Source: Salinivirga cyanobacteriivorans (GTDB lineage Bacteria > Bacteroidota > Bacteroidia > Bacteroidales > Salinivirgaceae). From it: a DNA stretch of 64,000 nucleotides. The notes under the pieces are model-generated. The model did no database searches. It was not told the origin of the DNA and saw only the letters and a program-made list of their open reading frames with translations. Location of the stretch: the NCBI RefSeq assembly GCF_001443605.1, contig NZ_CP013118.1, positions 124,001 to 188,000 of the forward strand. The letters are read 5' to 3'. Below are positions 1 to 8,572 of this stretch, piece by piece (the stretch's first letter is position 1; each line of letters begins with the position of its first letter). The translations under genes and the position numbers were made by a program.

Positions 1-673
1 GGTTTATCATCTTTTTTATTCTTGGCATGCCACGGCCCAGCCGCTTTTTGTGGAACAAATAAGGGCCTTCGATTTCATCGCTCAACGCTTTTCTTTCGGT
101 CAAAAGATATTCGTGCAACGGTAGTATTTGAAAGGGCTTTAGCGCTAATATCCTTTTGTTGGTCCTTTTGGTGGAAGGTACATAAATTTGGCCTTTGCCC
201 AGTTGCAAATGGTTGATCTCCAGCTTTACCAGTTCACAGGTTTGTAAGCCCTGGTAAATTTTCAACCCTAAAATGATGTGATAGGTTTTCAACGTGTTTT
301 CGTGCGTCCAGTGGTTGCGGCTTTCAGGGAACTTTTGGTATATTTCATCGAGCTGCTTTTGGGTAAATAAATCGTGCGGTACCGTGCGCTGTACGCCTTT
401 TAATCGGACGTTTTCTGCAACGTTGGGCAGGCCTTTAAATTCCAAGTAATAGCCGATTTTTTTTAACTCTAAATTGATGGTTTTTGCCTGTATGCTTTGG
501 CCTTTTCGATAGCGGATGTACTGCATTAACTGCTCATTATCAAAACTTTCAGCTGAAAGAGATAGTTCATGCAAATAAAGTTTAAACTTCTTTTCAATGA
601 AAGAACCATAATCACCGGCCGTGCTTATGGCAAAGCCTTTTTCAACCAGGTATTGTTTAAAATATTGATCCAT
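1..673 (-). CDS. Tyrosine recombinase, second of a pair (3' end outside window)
   Basis: This is a phage-integrase-type recombinase whose C-terminal end lies left of position 1. The start is the ATG at 671-673, which overlaps the end of the upstream recombinase by 17 bases, so the two are probably translationally coupled. The visible part holds the N-terminal SAM-like DNA-binding domain and the first half of the catalytic domain. At the box I position, where active enzymes have Arg, this copy reads QGLQTCEL, so the first catalytic arginine appears to be Gln. It closely matches the complete copy at 54583-55446, which has the same substitution. It may therefore be an accessory subunit to the intact neighbour rather than an independent enzyme; that role is inference. 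Confidence 0.85.
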   Translation of the reverse strand, partial: MDQYFKQYLVEKGFAISTAGDYGSFIEKKFKLYLHELSLSAESFDNEQLMQYIRYRKGQSIQAKTINLELKKIGYYLEFKGLPNVAENVRLKGVQRTVPHDLFTQKQLDEIYQKFPESRNHWTHENTLKTYHIILGLKIYQGLQTCELVKLEINHLQLGKGQIYVPSTKRTNKRILALKPFQILPLHEYLLTERKALSDEIEGPYLFHKKRLGRGMPRIKKMIN

Positions 674-1583
674 TGACCAAATGCGTATATTTCTGTGTTG
701 ACTCTATTGATTTATGACCAAGGAATAAAGCAATGTTTTCTAACCGCATGCCCTCCTGTAAAAGGTGTGTAGCAATAGAGTGCCGTAAAATGTGCAGGCC
801 AAAGGTTTTCTGTTTTAGTTTTTCGTCGCTTGTTTGGTTTTTTAGCAACTGCAACCGGTTGTACATGCCCTGCTGGCTCCACCGGGTCCCGCGACGGCCC
901 AAAAGCAGGGCTTCGTTTTTTTGTCCGTTCAAAAGTTCATCCCGTTGGTTGAAAATGTATTCCTGCAGGCCGGATTTTACCTGCTTGTTCATAGGAACAT
1001 ACCGCTGCCTGTAACCTTTTCCTTGTCGAACATAAAGCAAGTCTTTCTCAAAAAGTAGGTCGCTGATATTCAGGGCTGCACCTTCGCTTGCCCGTAACCC
1101 GCAACCGTAATAAATCCCGAGCATGGCTGTGTCTCTTTGGCTGTATAAATTATCCTGGTCTTTTGCAGCTTTGTACAAGGCTTTTATCTCTGCTTTGCTT
1201 AAATATGTAGCGGTTTCACAGGTTTTAAGCAGTTCGGGTTTAATGGCGATGTTGGCCGTGCCTGTGAGTTGAAGGAACTTGCTCAAAAGTCGCAGCGTGG
1301 TAATGTGTTTGTTGATGTAACCTGCACTCAGGCTGCCCGATCGGTTGCAGTTGGGGCGGTGTTGCAGATACTCCAGGTAGCTTTTTATTTGCCCGGCTTT
1401 AAAGTTTCGTAAATGACGGGTTTGGTTTTGCTCCAAAAACGATAAAAATTCCTTTGTGTTCCAATAACCGAGCTTTACCGTATGTGGGTTGTAGTTCAGT
1501 GTTTCCAACCACCTTCGGAAGTTTTCGGATATAAACACGAACTGTTTACTTTTAATTTCCCTATTAACACTTTTTTGGAACAT
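657..1583 (-). CDS. Tyrosine recombinase/integrase, first of a pair
   Basis: This 308-residue XerC/D-like site-specific recombinase retains every catalytic landmark: Arg in CGLRASEG (about residue 162), the HILRH box (His264, Arg267), His290 in LGHKS and the nucleophile Tyr299 in QKYTHL. The N-terminal half has the core-binding fold typical of phage integrases. It sits 39 bases downstream of the primase on the same strand and overlaps the second recombinase, so the three genes look like one transcription unit. Its near-identical twin is at 55430-56356. Between the primase end and this start lies a set of GGAACGCC/GGCGTTCC repeats that could be a binding or crossover site. Family assignment is firm; the recombination site is not known. 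Confidence 0.9.
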   Translation of the reverse strand: MFQKSVNREIKSKQFVFISENFRRWLETLNYNPHTVKLGYWNTKEFLSFLEQNQTRHLRNFKAGQIKSYLEYLQHRPNCNRSGSLSAGYINKHITTLRLLSKFLQLTGTANIAIKPELLKTCETATYLSKAEIKALYKAAKDQDNLYSQRDTAMLGIYYGCGLRASEGAALNISDLLFEKDLLYVRQGKGYRQRYVPMNKQVKSGLQEYIFNQRDELLNGQKNEALLLGRRGTRWSQQGMYNRLQLLKNQTSDEKLKQKTFGLHILRHSIATHLLQEGMRLENIALFLGHKSIESTQKYTHLVNGSIF

Positions 1584-1622
1584 GGAACGCCAAGGGGTTT
1601 TTAAACTTTAATTTCATGTCAA

Positions 1623-4259
1623 TTAGTTTTTTATATGATTTCCTGGCGTTCCATCTGGTGTTCCAATGCTTTGGGACGCCAGGTTATCAATTTGGCCGAA
1701 CAGGTACGTTTTGATTTCATTCCGAAGCTTTGTAACGTTGTCCCAATAGATTATTTTGTACTTAAACCCACGGTTGGCATAACCGCCCGATTGATGCAGG
1801 TATTCCAGTTCCATTAATTCGCTGAGGTAACGGTACAGCTGTGTTTTGCTTAAATGCAGGGCATGCCTGACCTCCCGCTGGGTAAATTCGTACTGCTGAG
1901 GGTTGTCTTTTTCTAAAGCATAAGCCTTCAGTTTTTCAAAAAACTGCCGCAATGAGCCGTCCAGCTCGTCGACCTTCAAAAAAATACTCTCGAACATGAT
2001 TTCCACGGCCGTTTGCAGGTCTTCGGGTTCGGTAATAATGCGCCCGTGTGCATCTCGCTTGCGCTGATACTGATTAATTAAGGTGACTTGCTTTACAAAG
2101 CTTAAAAACAGTTCGTGTAAACGCCTTATTTTATGGGCTTGCGGTGGTAGTGTTATCTTGGCGGCGTAAGGGTTGACCACTTTCAACGGCTTTAACATAC
2201 GGATGCAGTTCTGCAAAAATTCCTTGGCTTTTATTTCTTGTTCTTTTTCGATGGTTCCGCCGGCAGTTTTGCTTTGGTACTTCATTATCTTTTGGGTTTG
2301 CTCGCTGCTTTCATCAACGGCCACAATAAACATTCGGCTCATATTGTCCTCGTAAATTTGCCCGTGGGTGGTGGCGCAGATGCTGGCCATTGGCCCGCGG
2401 ACAATACGCTGGGCACTGCGGATGTTCCCGTTTTCGTCTTTCTGGCTGGTGCTGCTGCTCAGCTGTTCGTTGCTGATCAGCTCGCGCCAGGCAAAAAGCG
2501 CTTCTTCTTTCAGCCCGTCGATGTCTTCCAAACAGACCAGCTTATTCTTGAAAAAATATTCGTCGTAGTTGTAAAAGCTGTTTTCCGTAACGCGGGTAAA
2601 TTTAACCACCCGTTCCGGTGGCATTAGTGCCGCTATCTTGCTCAAAAGGTGCGTTTTGCCGCTCCCCGAGCTGCCTTGTATCAAGGCGTGCAACGTGCCG
2701 GGCATTTTGTGGCTCGTGGCTATGATGAACAAAAACAAACGGTTGTTTTCTTCGCCTACGATGCCGCTTTGGCCGATCAGTTTATTGATCCTGGTGATTA
2801 ATTCGGGTTTGCTTAAAAATGCTTTGCATTTCGCTTGTGCTGCTATGCTTAGAGCTTTGTCGTTTGAGTTTTCTTCGGTGGTTTGTTGCAGTTGGTTGTC
2901 CCGGTATTCTTCCAGTAAATCAGTTAATTGTGATAAATCGCTTTCCACCAAATCGCTGCGCATATCCAGTTTTTCCGATGCTTCACGGGCTTCTTTCCGG
3001 GATTGTTTTTCTTCGTACAGATCTAAGCGGCAGCGGTATTTGGTGCCTGTTTCCAAGTGCTGCACGTCTAAGCTCACCAGCATGCGGTCGAAGGTTTTCG
3101 GCAGGCTGCCTTTGATAATGTAACGGGCGGTGGGGGTTTCGAAAATTATTTTATTTGGGGTATTAGTGTTTAATGGTGACAGGCCGTTGGTTTCTTGTAC
3201 TTCTTCGGGTGTAATGGCCTTATTGTTAAATTGTTGTATTGTTATATTGTTAGGTGATTTGGGAGTTTTGAGGTTTACAGGTTGCCGTTCTTCGATTAAT
3301 TGCAGTATTGCTTCCTTGCCATAAGTCACGAACATACTATTTACATCCTCGCCATCAGGTGTTGGCACGCTTGTTACTTCAACTCTGCTCAGTAACCTTT
3401 GAACGTTTTCTGTATTTTTTATTACGCCTTCACGTCCAGCATTGTCTCCATCAAAGAAAAAGATTACTTCTTGCTTCTCGACTCCGCTCGAAGACCATTC
3501 TGCAATGGCTGCTTTGTGTTCGGCGGTTAGGCCGTTGGTGCCGTAGGCGCTTAGGATTGAGACGCTCTGTAGAGCGTCTTTACATTGCAGCAGCGTTGCT
3601 GCATCGATGATGGCTTCGGTGATGATTAAAGTTTCTGTATTTGTGTCTGGATAGCCCGGATAAAGCCCTTTGCGGTTTTCGGTGTAGTAGTGTTTGCCAA
3701 ATTCTACGTTATGGCCATTGCTCTCCGCTATTCTTCTGCCGTACAGGCTTACAATGTTTCCGTTTTTGTCTTTCAATGGGAACGTAATGCACTGTTTGAG
3801 CTTTTTCCAGTTTACTCCTGAGTTATAGCCAACTTCTTGTAATTGTTCTAAGCAGCGGTTTTTGAGATACTCCTGCGCTTTGGGGCTGCGTGGGAGGCAG
3901 TCTTTTTGCCTGTTAAATAGTTCGGCAAAGTTTTCGGCCTCCGCAGCCCGCTTGGATGCAATCCCCATTACATCGGTATTTTGGATATTTTTTGTTGCGT
4001 TGCCATTGGCCAGTTCTGTGGCCTTTTTTAAAGCTGTGTGCTTATCGCAATTTTCTTTGTCCTGGATAAATTGTATTACATCGCCTGTTTTGCCACAGCC
4101 AAAGCAGTTGTAGGTGTTGGTTTCTGTATAAATCTTGCAGCTGGGCTTGTCGTCCTTGTGGAACGGGCACTTTATATGACTGTTCTTATCGATTTTAATG
4201 CCATAATGCGCCAAAACACCCGCTATGGGCAGCCGTTTTTTGATGTCGGGGATTTGCAT
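1623..4259 (-). CDS. CHC2/Toprim/AAA+ primase-helicase, copy 1
   Basis: This 878-residue mobile-element replication protein opens with a CHC2 zinc finger (Cys31, His34, Cys52, Cys55). A Toprim domain follows, with the TEAIIDA glutamate near residue 210 and the FFFDGD aspartates near 268. A charged linker leads to a P-loop ATPase with Walker A GSSGSGKT near 555 and Walker B LVCLEDID near 600. The C-terminus is a winged-helix domain (QREVRHALHLSKTQLYRYL). The order matches primase-helicases of mobile elements that make their own primers and unwind DNA. The gene is divergent from XRE1 and heads the recombinase operon. Within the Toprim region the palindrome at 3561-3578 is translated as part of DALQSVS, which looks like an in-frame small-repeat insertion. 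The C-terminal tail differs from the inner copies. Confidence 0.88.
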   Translation of the reverse strand: MQIPDIKKRLPIAGVLAHYGIKIDKNSHIKCPFHKDDKPSCKIYTETNTYNCFGCGKTGDVIQFIQDKENCDKHTALKKATELANGNATKNIQNTDVMGIASKRAAEAENFAELFNRQKDCLPRSPKAQEYLKNRCLEQLQEVGYNSGVNWKKLKQCITFPLKDKNGNIVSLYGRRIAESNGHNVEFGKHYYTENRKGLYPGYPDTNTETLIITEAIIDAATLLQCKDALQSVSILSAYGTNGLTAEHKAAIAEWSSSGVEKQEVIFFFDGDNAGREGVIKNTENVQRLLSRVEVTSVPTPDGEDVNSMFVTYGKEAILQLIEERQPVNLKTPKSPNNITIQQFNNKAITPEEVQETNGLSPLNTNTPNKIIFETPTARYIIKGSLPKTFDRMLVSLDVQHLETGTKYRCRLDLYEEKQSRKEAREASEKLDMRSDLVESDLSQLTDLLEEYRDNQLQQTTEENSNDKALSIAAQAKCKAFLSKPELITRINKLIGQSGIVGEENNRLFLFIIATSHKMPGTLHALIQGSSGSGKTHLLSKIAALMPPERVVKFTRVTENSFYNYDEYFFKNKLVCLEDIDGLKEEALFAWRELISNEQLSSSTSQKDENGNIRSAQRIVRGPMASICATTHGQIYEDNMSRMFIVAVDESSEQTQKIMKYQSKTAGGTIEKEQEIKAKEFLQNCIRMLKPLKVVNPYAAKITLPPQAHKIRRLHELFLSFVKQVTLINQYQRKRDAHGRIITEPEDLQTAVEIMFESIFLKVDELDGSLRQFFEKLKAYALEKDNPQQYEFTQREVRHALHLSKTQLYRYLSELMELEYLHQSGGYANRGFKYKIIYWDNVTKLRNEIKTYLFGQIDNLASQSIGTPDGTPGNHIKN
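1644..1683. repeat. GGCGTTCC-type dyad at primase/recombinase joint
   Basis: TGGCGTTCC and GGGACGCCA form an imperfect inverted repeat with an internal GGTGTTCC half-site. It lies inside the last codons of the primase (the GTPDGTPG residues). A further GGAACGCC stands at about 1580-1590 next to the recombinase start. The second recombinase-bearing copy has a perfect 9-bp version at 56417-56454, and the inner copies keep a variant at 14333-14359 and equivalents. Conservation where the flanking genes switch suggests a protein-binding or crossover site. Confidence 0.55.
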
Positions 4260-4414
4260 GGGAAAAAAAGTTTAAAATTATTTTTTAGTACCAATTGGTG
4301 ACAAATATAATATATTAGTTCTAAACAAACAAAACTTTTATGATTTGATTAATACAGATAAGTGCCGTATTTTTGTGCCTTACTGACTTTTATGGGTATT
4401 TAAAGCACTTATTT
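4260..4414. promoter_or_regulatory. Divergent control region of primase copy 1 and XRE1
   Basis: A perfect palindrome ACCAATTGGT lies at 4290-4299, about 30 bases upstream of the primase start. For XRE1 a Bacteroidota-type promoter is visible: TTTG at 4344-4347, 20 bases of spacing and TATTTTTG at 4368-4375, about 40 bases before the ATG at 4415. The palindrome is absent from the other XRE classes, so it is the likely operator of XRE1 (inference). Confidence 0.6.
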
Positions 4415-4750
4415 ATGACATTTGGAGAGCGTATTATATCATTAAGAAAAAAGTTAAAATGGTCTCAAGACGAACTAGCGAAAAAGATTGGTACTTCTGC
4501 TCCTATTATTGGAAGGTACGAACGCAACGAGATAAAGCCATCTATTGAGACGGCCAAAAACATTGCTGATTCGCTTAATGTTACTTTAGATTATTTGCTA
4601 GGAGGGTCTAATAGTGCCGTTTTAGACAAAGAGCTTTTAAAACGGCTTGAAGATATTGAAAGCCTTTCGCAAGAGGACAAGGACAAGATTTACTACTTCA
4701 TCGACATGGCTATCAGGGATGCAAAAGCAAGACAGGCTTATAAAGAATAA
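4415..4750 (+). CDS. XRE-family regulator 1
   Basis: This 111-residue repressor-like protein has an N-terminal helix-turn-helix of Cro/C1 type, from about residue 5 to 60 (SQDELAKKIGTSAPIIGRYE). A C-terminal helical tail ends in IRDAKARQAYKE. The frame is open further upstream to 4373, but the ATG at 4415 aligns with the starts of the five other copies and lies at a proper distance from the promoter, so it is preferred. It faces the primase and probably controls it and itself. The 3' end is a recurring joint: sequence after the CAGGCTTAT of the last codons differs completely from copy to copy. Confidence 0.88.
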   Translation: MTFGERIISLRKKLKWSQDELAKKIGTSAPIIGRYERNEIKPSIETAKNIADSLNVTLDYLLGGSNSAVLDKELLKRLEDIESLSQEDKDKIYYFIDMAIRDAKARQAYKE

Positions 4751-4793
4751 AGTTTTATCAATCAGGAAAGTCAGACTATCACCTGAATACAGC

Positions 4794-5339
4794 CTATTCT
4801 GACCCTTTATTCTTTCCCGACAAAAATTTACGCAAAAATCCCTTCTCCTGAGCTATATCCGCAGAATATTTCCTCAGATAAAGTATCGCTCCTACGGTCA
4901 CAAGTATGCCCATAATCAGAAAAGTCCAAGCCATCCAATAAGGTGGTTTGTATTTCAGTATAACCTTACCATTAACCGAAAGCTGTTCAATATACATTTC
5001 ATTCTTTTCAGTCCATACTGTTACTGAATTTTCAATTAAATCCTTCCCATTAAAGTATTTAACAAGTAAGTCTTTATGCTTACCTAAATCTGAATAAAAT
5101 TCTTTATCAGTTTGAATTTCAACATAAAAAAGTTCTCTTTTTGTATCTGGATAAGCCTCTGATTTTTCTATCACTTCTTTAACACCATAATTTTTAATCA
5201 CCCCGCCAAACCTCTCAAGACCAACAGGATTAGGAGATATGGTAATAAAAAGATAAATTCCAGCAATAAAAGACCCTATTCCAAAAGGAAAGCCTGAGAA
5301 GATAGTCCAATAATAAGTATACTTTTCAGGTACTCCCAT
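4794..5339 (-). CDS. Presumed immunity protein, two membrane segments (cassette 1)
   Basis: This 181-residue protein has a hydrophobic segment near residues 8-32 and another near 133-153, with a soluble domain of about 100 residues between them. The layout suggests an inner-membrane protein with a periplasmic domain. It lies directly after the toxin tip at 5351-7237 and is a homologue of 36359-36868, which follows a homologous tip. Tip and membrane protein therefore travel together, the expected pattern for toxin and immunity. A membrane immunity protein would fit a membrane-acting toxin. No named family is recognised. Confidence 0.65.
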   Translation of the reverse strand: MGVPEKYTYYWTIFSGFPFGIGSFIAGIYLFITISPNPVGLERFGGVIKNYGVKEVIEKSEAYPDTKRELFYVEIQTDKEFYSDLGKHKDLLVKYFNGKDLIENSVTVWTEKNEMYIEQLSVNGKVILKYKPPYWMAWTFLIMGILVTVGAILYLRKYSADIAQEKGFLRKFLSGKNKGSE

Positions 5340-5350
5340 AATAACACGAT

Positions 5351-7237
5351 TTATCTGAATGAATTGATTTTATTTTGCAGTAATTGAAATTCTTCCGGAT
5401 ATGCTGATTCAAAGCTGTCTTTATCGTTTTCATCAACATTGTCCCATGCCTGCACTAAATTAGTTATCGCTGATAAATACTCATCGTGAGCAAAATCACT
5501 ATAAATAACTCCAACATCTATCACTTTGCTTACAGTGCCATATATATCCATAAATTCTACTCCGAGCTTATTTTTTGCAAATGCCCTAATGTCATCATCT
5601 TTTAGAAATCGGTCTGTCACTGTTTTTGTCAACAGGAATCCATTCCACAGCATCCGCATATAGCTCCCCGCATTTATTGCCCTAGACAATGATGCTGCCG
5701 GAAAATAAAATGTTGCAATAGTGAGCGCAAACTCAACAAATGCTTCTTCTGCTTCTTCTTCTGCGGTTTCAATCAACCATGCAAGATAAACTCCGGGCAT
5801 TGCCACAGTATGGTCTTCAATTCCGATATGCTCATTCTTTACCTCAAAATATACACTTACGGTTTCAAACGGATCTAACTCAAATGAGTTAAATTGGGGG
5901 CCAAGTAAGGTGCTTCTTTGAACATTAACAATAAAATCACCATTATCTTCAAATAAAACCCTATAAGTGGCAATATAAGCATTGCTCCTAAAATCCATCA
6001 TGGCTTCCCAGTTGTCTATCTCGTTTAAATTATAATCCGTTATATTGCCTAATGGATTCCAAACAAAAAAGTTTTCCTTTTCAACATCTTTTCCTTCTGC
6101 TATAATATTTTCACTATTTTGTAAGCAATAAAGGTGCGTAACGCCTATTGCAATATTTTTAAAATTATCGGAAGATATATCATTAAGTGACCCAAATAAC
6201 TCCTGGTGAAGTGAGCTTTCATCTTTTAGCCATGAATATAGAGATGTTGCGGTTTCTTGGCTGGTCACGCTACGCATTAATTTACGTAGTGCGTTATATT
6301 TTTTAGTATTCAAACCGCTATTTGTTATAACTAACACCCGATTTTGTATATTATCTGAACTTAAAGCGTTTTCTAACCAGGCTTCAGGAATATACTTTAT
6401 AAAACTTACTAACTTGTCAATATTATTTGTTTGCTCTATTTTTTCTATATACCATTCCTTCATTGCAACTTCATCTTGTGTAGTATTTATTACATTCTTT
6501 AGCAACATATCTACACTTGGCACAATTGATTCACTTACAATTTCATCTATTGCCTCTTGTCGCAGATTGATTTCCAAATTTCTAAGTTCGCATAAACTCA
6601 AACCTTTTAATGCTTCAATGGAGAGTTCGCTAACATTAGCATACTCAATATTATCATTAAAAAGAGATTTACAATATTCATAGGCATCTGTGGCGGTAGG
6701 AGAATTATAATTCAAGGGTTCTATAATTATAGTAGAAGAATTACCTGTTAACTTTATTTGTTTTTCAGAATCACTACTTTCAATATCAGTACTGAAATAA
6801 TCGCTTGCATATCCACTCAAAGGCATTTCTCCATTAAAATCAATCGTTAATATTTCATAACCGTAATCTACATTAGGTTTATTAAGGCTATCCAATAATG
6901 TATTAAGACGAATGACATATTGAGACTTTCCCCAATAAAGGAATACTTGTTCTTCATCCTCATTACGTGCACATTGTACATTTTTAATGGCTCGTGCTAA
7001 TACAACTGCTTTATCTTCTATGACAACCTCCCCCTCTTCCACATCCTCAAAAATATGCCACCCACCTTCGGGGTTGTGGATCAGGTCCCATTGGTATTTC
7101 CAAAGTTCGGTGCCGGTTGAATAATCCATAAGATTATCTGTTTCTCCCTGAGGCAAAGTAAAGGAATTTTCTTCGGAAAACGTGTGGCGTAAATTAAAAA
7201 CTCCGTGGCCAAGTTTCCCGATTCTCGGGACAGGCAA
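5351..7237 (-). CDS. Polymorphic-toxin C-terminal tip, cassette 1 (5' end frameshifted)
   Basis: The frame begins with the tail of a zinc metallopeptidase domain (GVFNLRHTF, then the Met-turn-like NLMDYS, then the FEDVEEGE boundary near residue 70). A long variable region of about 550 residues follows. Its C-terminal third has a hydrophobic helical stretch (VEFALTIATFYFPAASL) and is homologous to the tip at 36865-38865. Upstream, a 20-base palindromic insertion at 7216-7235 shifts the frame inside the HExxH motif, so the first codons here (MPVPRIGK) are translated repeat. I see no native start, and the piece is probably a silent donor cassette. A membrane-directed toxin is suggested only by the partner protein. 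Confidence 0.6.
   Translation of the reverse strand: MPVPRIGKLGHGVFNLRHTFSEENSFTLPQGETDNLMDYSTGTELWKYQWDLIHNPEGGWHIFEDVEEGEVVIEDKAVVLARAIKNVQCARNEDEEQVFLYWGKSQYVIRLNTLLDSLNKPNVDYGYEILTIDFNGEMPLSGYASDYFSTDIESSDSEKQIKLTGNSSTIIIEPLNYNSPTATDAYEYCKSLFNDNIEYANVSELSIEALKGLSLCELRNLEINLRQEAIDEIVSESIVPSVDMLLKNVINTTQDEVAMKEWYIEKIEQTNNIDKLVSFIKYIPEAWLENALSSDNIQNRVLVITNSGLNTKKYNALRKLMRSVTSQETATSLYSWLKDESSLHQELFGSLNDISSDNFKNIAIGVTHLYCLQNSENIIAEGKDVEKENFFVWNPLGNITDYNLNEIDNWEAMMDFRSNAYIATYRVLFEDNGDFIVNVQRSTLLGPQFNSFELDPFETVSVYFEVKNEHIGIEDHTVAMPGVYLAWLIETAEEEAEEAFVEFALTIATFYFPAASLSRAINAGSYMRMLWNGFLLTKTVTDRFLKDDDIRAFAKNKLGVEFMDIYGTVSKVIDVGVIYSDFAHDEYLSAITNLVQAWDNVDENDKDSFESAYPEEFQLLQNKINSFR
7216..7235. repeat. 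Short palindromic insertion in HExxH motif
   Basis: The insertion reads TCCCGATTCTCGGGACAGGC, a small hairpin with a 3' CAGGC tail. Compared with the intact arm (38581-38610) it adds a net 20 bases between the codons of His and Glu in HELGH, shifting the frame. Identical copies sit at the same codon at 25977, 29030 and 48652. A longer-loop relative occurs at 53900 and 63042. Confidence 0.8.
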
Positions 7238-7593
7238 TGCGCTACATCGCGGGTGGTGGCATCGGCGGTTACGAAGCCGTAGCGCGATTTAATGGGCATA
7301 TACCCACGTACGTCGCCGCCTTCGGTGATGCCGGGGATTACGAACAGGTAGGCCTGGCCCTGTTGCACGGGGTCGTACTGCATGCTGGCCAGAAACGATT
7401 CCCACACGGCGCGCATCTCGTTGCTGTAGTCGGTGTTGGGGCGCTCTATGAGGCCGTCGCCGTTTTCGTCCCAGTAGTTGATGTCCAGTGCGGGTAGGTA
7501 CTCCACGTCCCAGCTGACTACGGCCTGGCCGTAAATGTCGTTGAGTGCGTCTTCGAACTGGGCTTCGGTGTAGTTGAGCTCGTAGCCACGGGG
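7236..7593 (-). pseudogene. Metallopeptidase pre-toxin fragment, cassette 1
   Basis: This is the 5' homology arm of the cassette, readable in a different frame from the tip. It starts after a stop codon at 7594-7596 and encodes residues from PRGYELNYTEAQ through DYSNEMRAVWESFLASM to ADATTRDVAH, where the palindromic insertion breaks the HELGH zinc site. The intact version at 36865-38952 shows what is lost. The arm has no ATG near its beginning, so it is a gene fragment and not a truncated gene with its own start. Confidence 0.75.
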
Positions 7594-7847
7594 TCAGTGC
7601 AATAGAGATTTATTGTTCTTTTATATTCTTTGCCTTGATGCAAAGAACCAAAAATCAAGACCAAATTACGCTTCAGCCCGCTCTGTTCAAAGAATTAAAT
7701 GACCAATAAAAGCTGAACAAGCCTCTTTTATGTCATTCATATCCTTTGAACATTCACTCCAACGCTGGCTCGCAAATTTGGTCTGGCCTGCCCGCAAAAA
7801 GTTTTTTAGTGTATTACTAACTTTTTATTGTAGCTTTTTGACCGGCC
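7594..7847. repeat. 254-bp structured repeat S, copy 1
   Basis: The same 254-bp block occurs at 38953-39206 and 49030-49283, each time between a metallopeptidase fragment and an XRE 3' remnant. It contains a small hairpin CTTTGC/GCAAAG at 7628-7647 and a long imperfect dyad: arm 7659-7703 (beginning GACCAAATT) pairs with 7732-7783 (ending AAATTTGGTC), with an inner stem ATAAAAG/CTTTTAT. No convincing ORF is seen. It could be a folded recombination substrate or a structured RNA. Confidence 0.7.
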
Positions 7848-7961
7848 ATGATGCAACGCCTGAACGATATTGCCACCTTCCGGGAAAAAGACCGCGAACA
7901 CATTCTCTACACCCTCGATGCGATGATCCGCGACGTTAAGATAAGGCAGGCTTATTCGTAA
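7848..7961 (+). pseudogene. XRE regulator 3' remnant, copy 1
   Basis: This 37-codon frame encodes MMQRLNDIATFREKDREHIL and ends DAMIRDVKIRQAYS. It matches the last 40 residues of the XRE proteins (for example KRLEDIESLSQEDKDK...IRDAKARQAYKE). A stop codon lies 9 bases upstream of the first ATG and no helix-turn-helix precedes it, so it is a truncated end and not a small gene. The presumed immunity gene of cassette 2 follows in the opposite orientation, repeating the XRE-end/cassette joint seen at complete XRE genes. Confidence 0.75.
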
Positions 7962-7978
7962 AAGGTGCGGGAACTAGT

Positions 7979-8560
7979 TTACTCCTTCTTTTGCGGCCTG
8001 ATTACCTCTGCCTTGTCGATTTGTTTTAGGTATTTCTCATCTTGCGGCAACCCACAATCCCATCCATAGCTATAATAAAACTTTTTATTTTTCAAATCTT
8101 CTTTGAATGTGCCAATAGTTGATGTTACACTTCGGCTAGCATTGCGTAAGCAATTCCCTAAAGTGTCTACATACGTTATTTTCTCATTTGCAAAAGCCAT
8201 GTTTTCATCTCGATACCCTTTACTGAACTGCATATCTTGGTGGTAGTACATGTATTTAACACAAATACTATCAATATAATAGAAATATTTTTCGCTTCTT
8301 GATTTTCCCAAACCGGACTGACCATAATTAAGCAACTTAATCAAAACCAACTCATTATCATAAAAATAATAATAAGTAGAATCGTAACGCAGTGTTTCTT
8401 CATCGTATCCACCAAACCCTCTTAGTTCGTAGTTGCTCAGGTTTTTATCTATTTTCTGTGTTATTTTCTCAATCTGGTCTATTTGTTTTAGTATTTTTTC
8501 ACTTTGACCAAATGCCAAATTGAGGCTAAGCATTAATAAAAAACTTAAAAAGTATTTCAT
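7979..8560 (-). CDS. Presumed periplasmic immunity protein (cassette 2)
   Basis: The 193-residue product starts with a clear Sec leader (MKYFLSFLLMLSLNLAFG, cleavage expected near Gln20). The mature domain is rich in aromatic and charged residues and matches no family I recognise. It begins 12 bases after the stop of the M15-like tip. An exported partner is what a toxin cutting peptidoglycan in the periplasm would require. The immunity assignment rests on position and on the leader. Confidence 0.65.
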   Translation of the reverse strand: MKYFLSFLLMLSLNLAFGQSEKILKQIDQIEKITQKIDKNLSNYELRGFGGYDEETLRYDSTYYYFYDNELVLIKLLNYGQSGLGKSRSEKYFYYIDSICVKYMYYHQDMQFSKGYRDENMAFANEKITYVDTLGNCLRNASRSVTSTIGTFKEDLKNKKFYYSYGWDCGLPQDEKYLKQIDKAEVIRPQKKE

Positions 8561-8572
8561 TTCTTCATTTTT

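Noticed and set aside
7730-7939. 69-codon plus-strand frame across repeat S and the XRE remnant
   Set aside because: It is in a different frame from the recognisable XRE remnant and crosses the joint, so it is not a gene.
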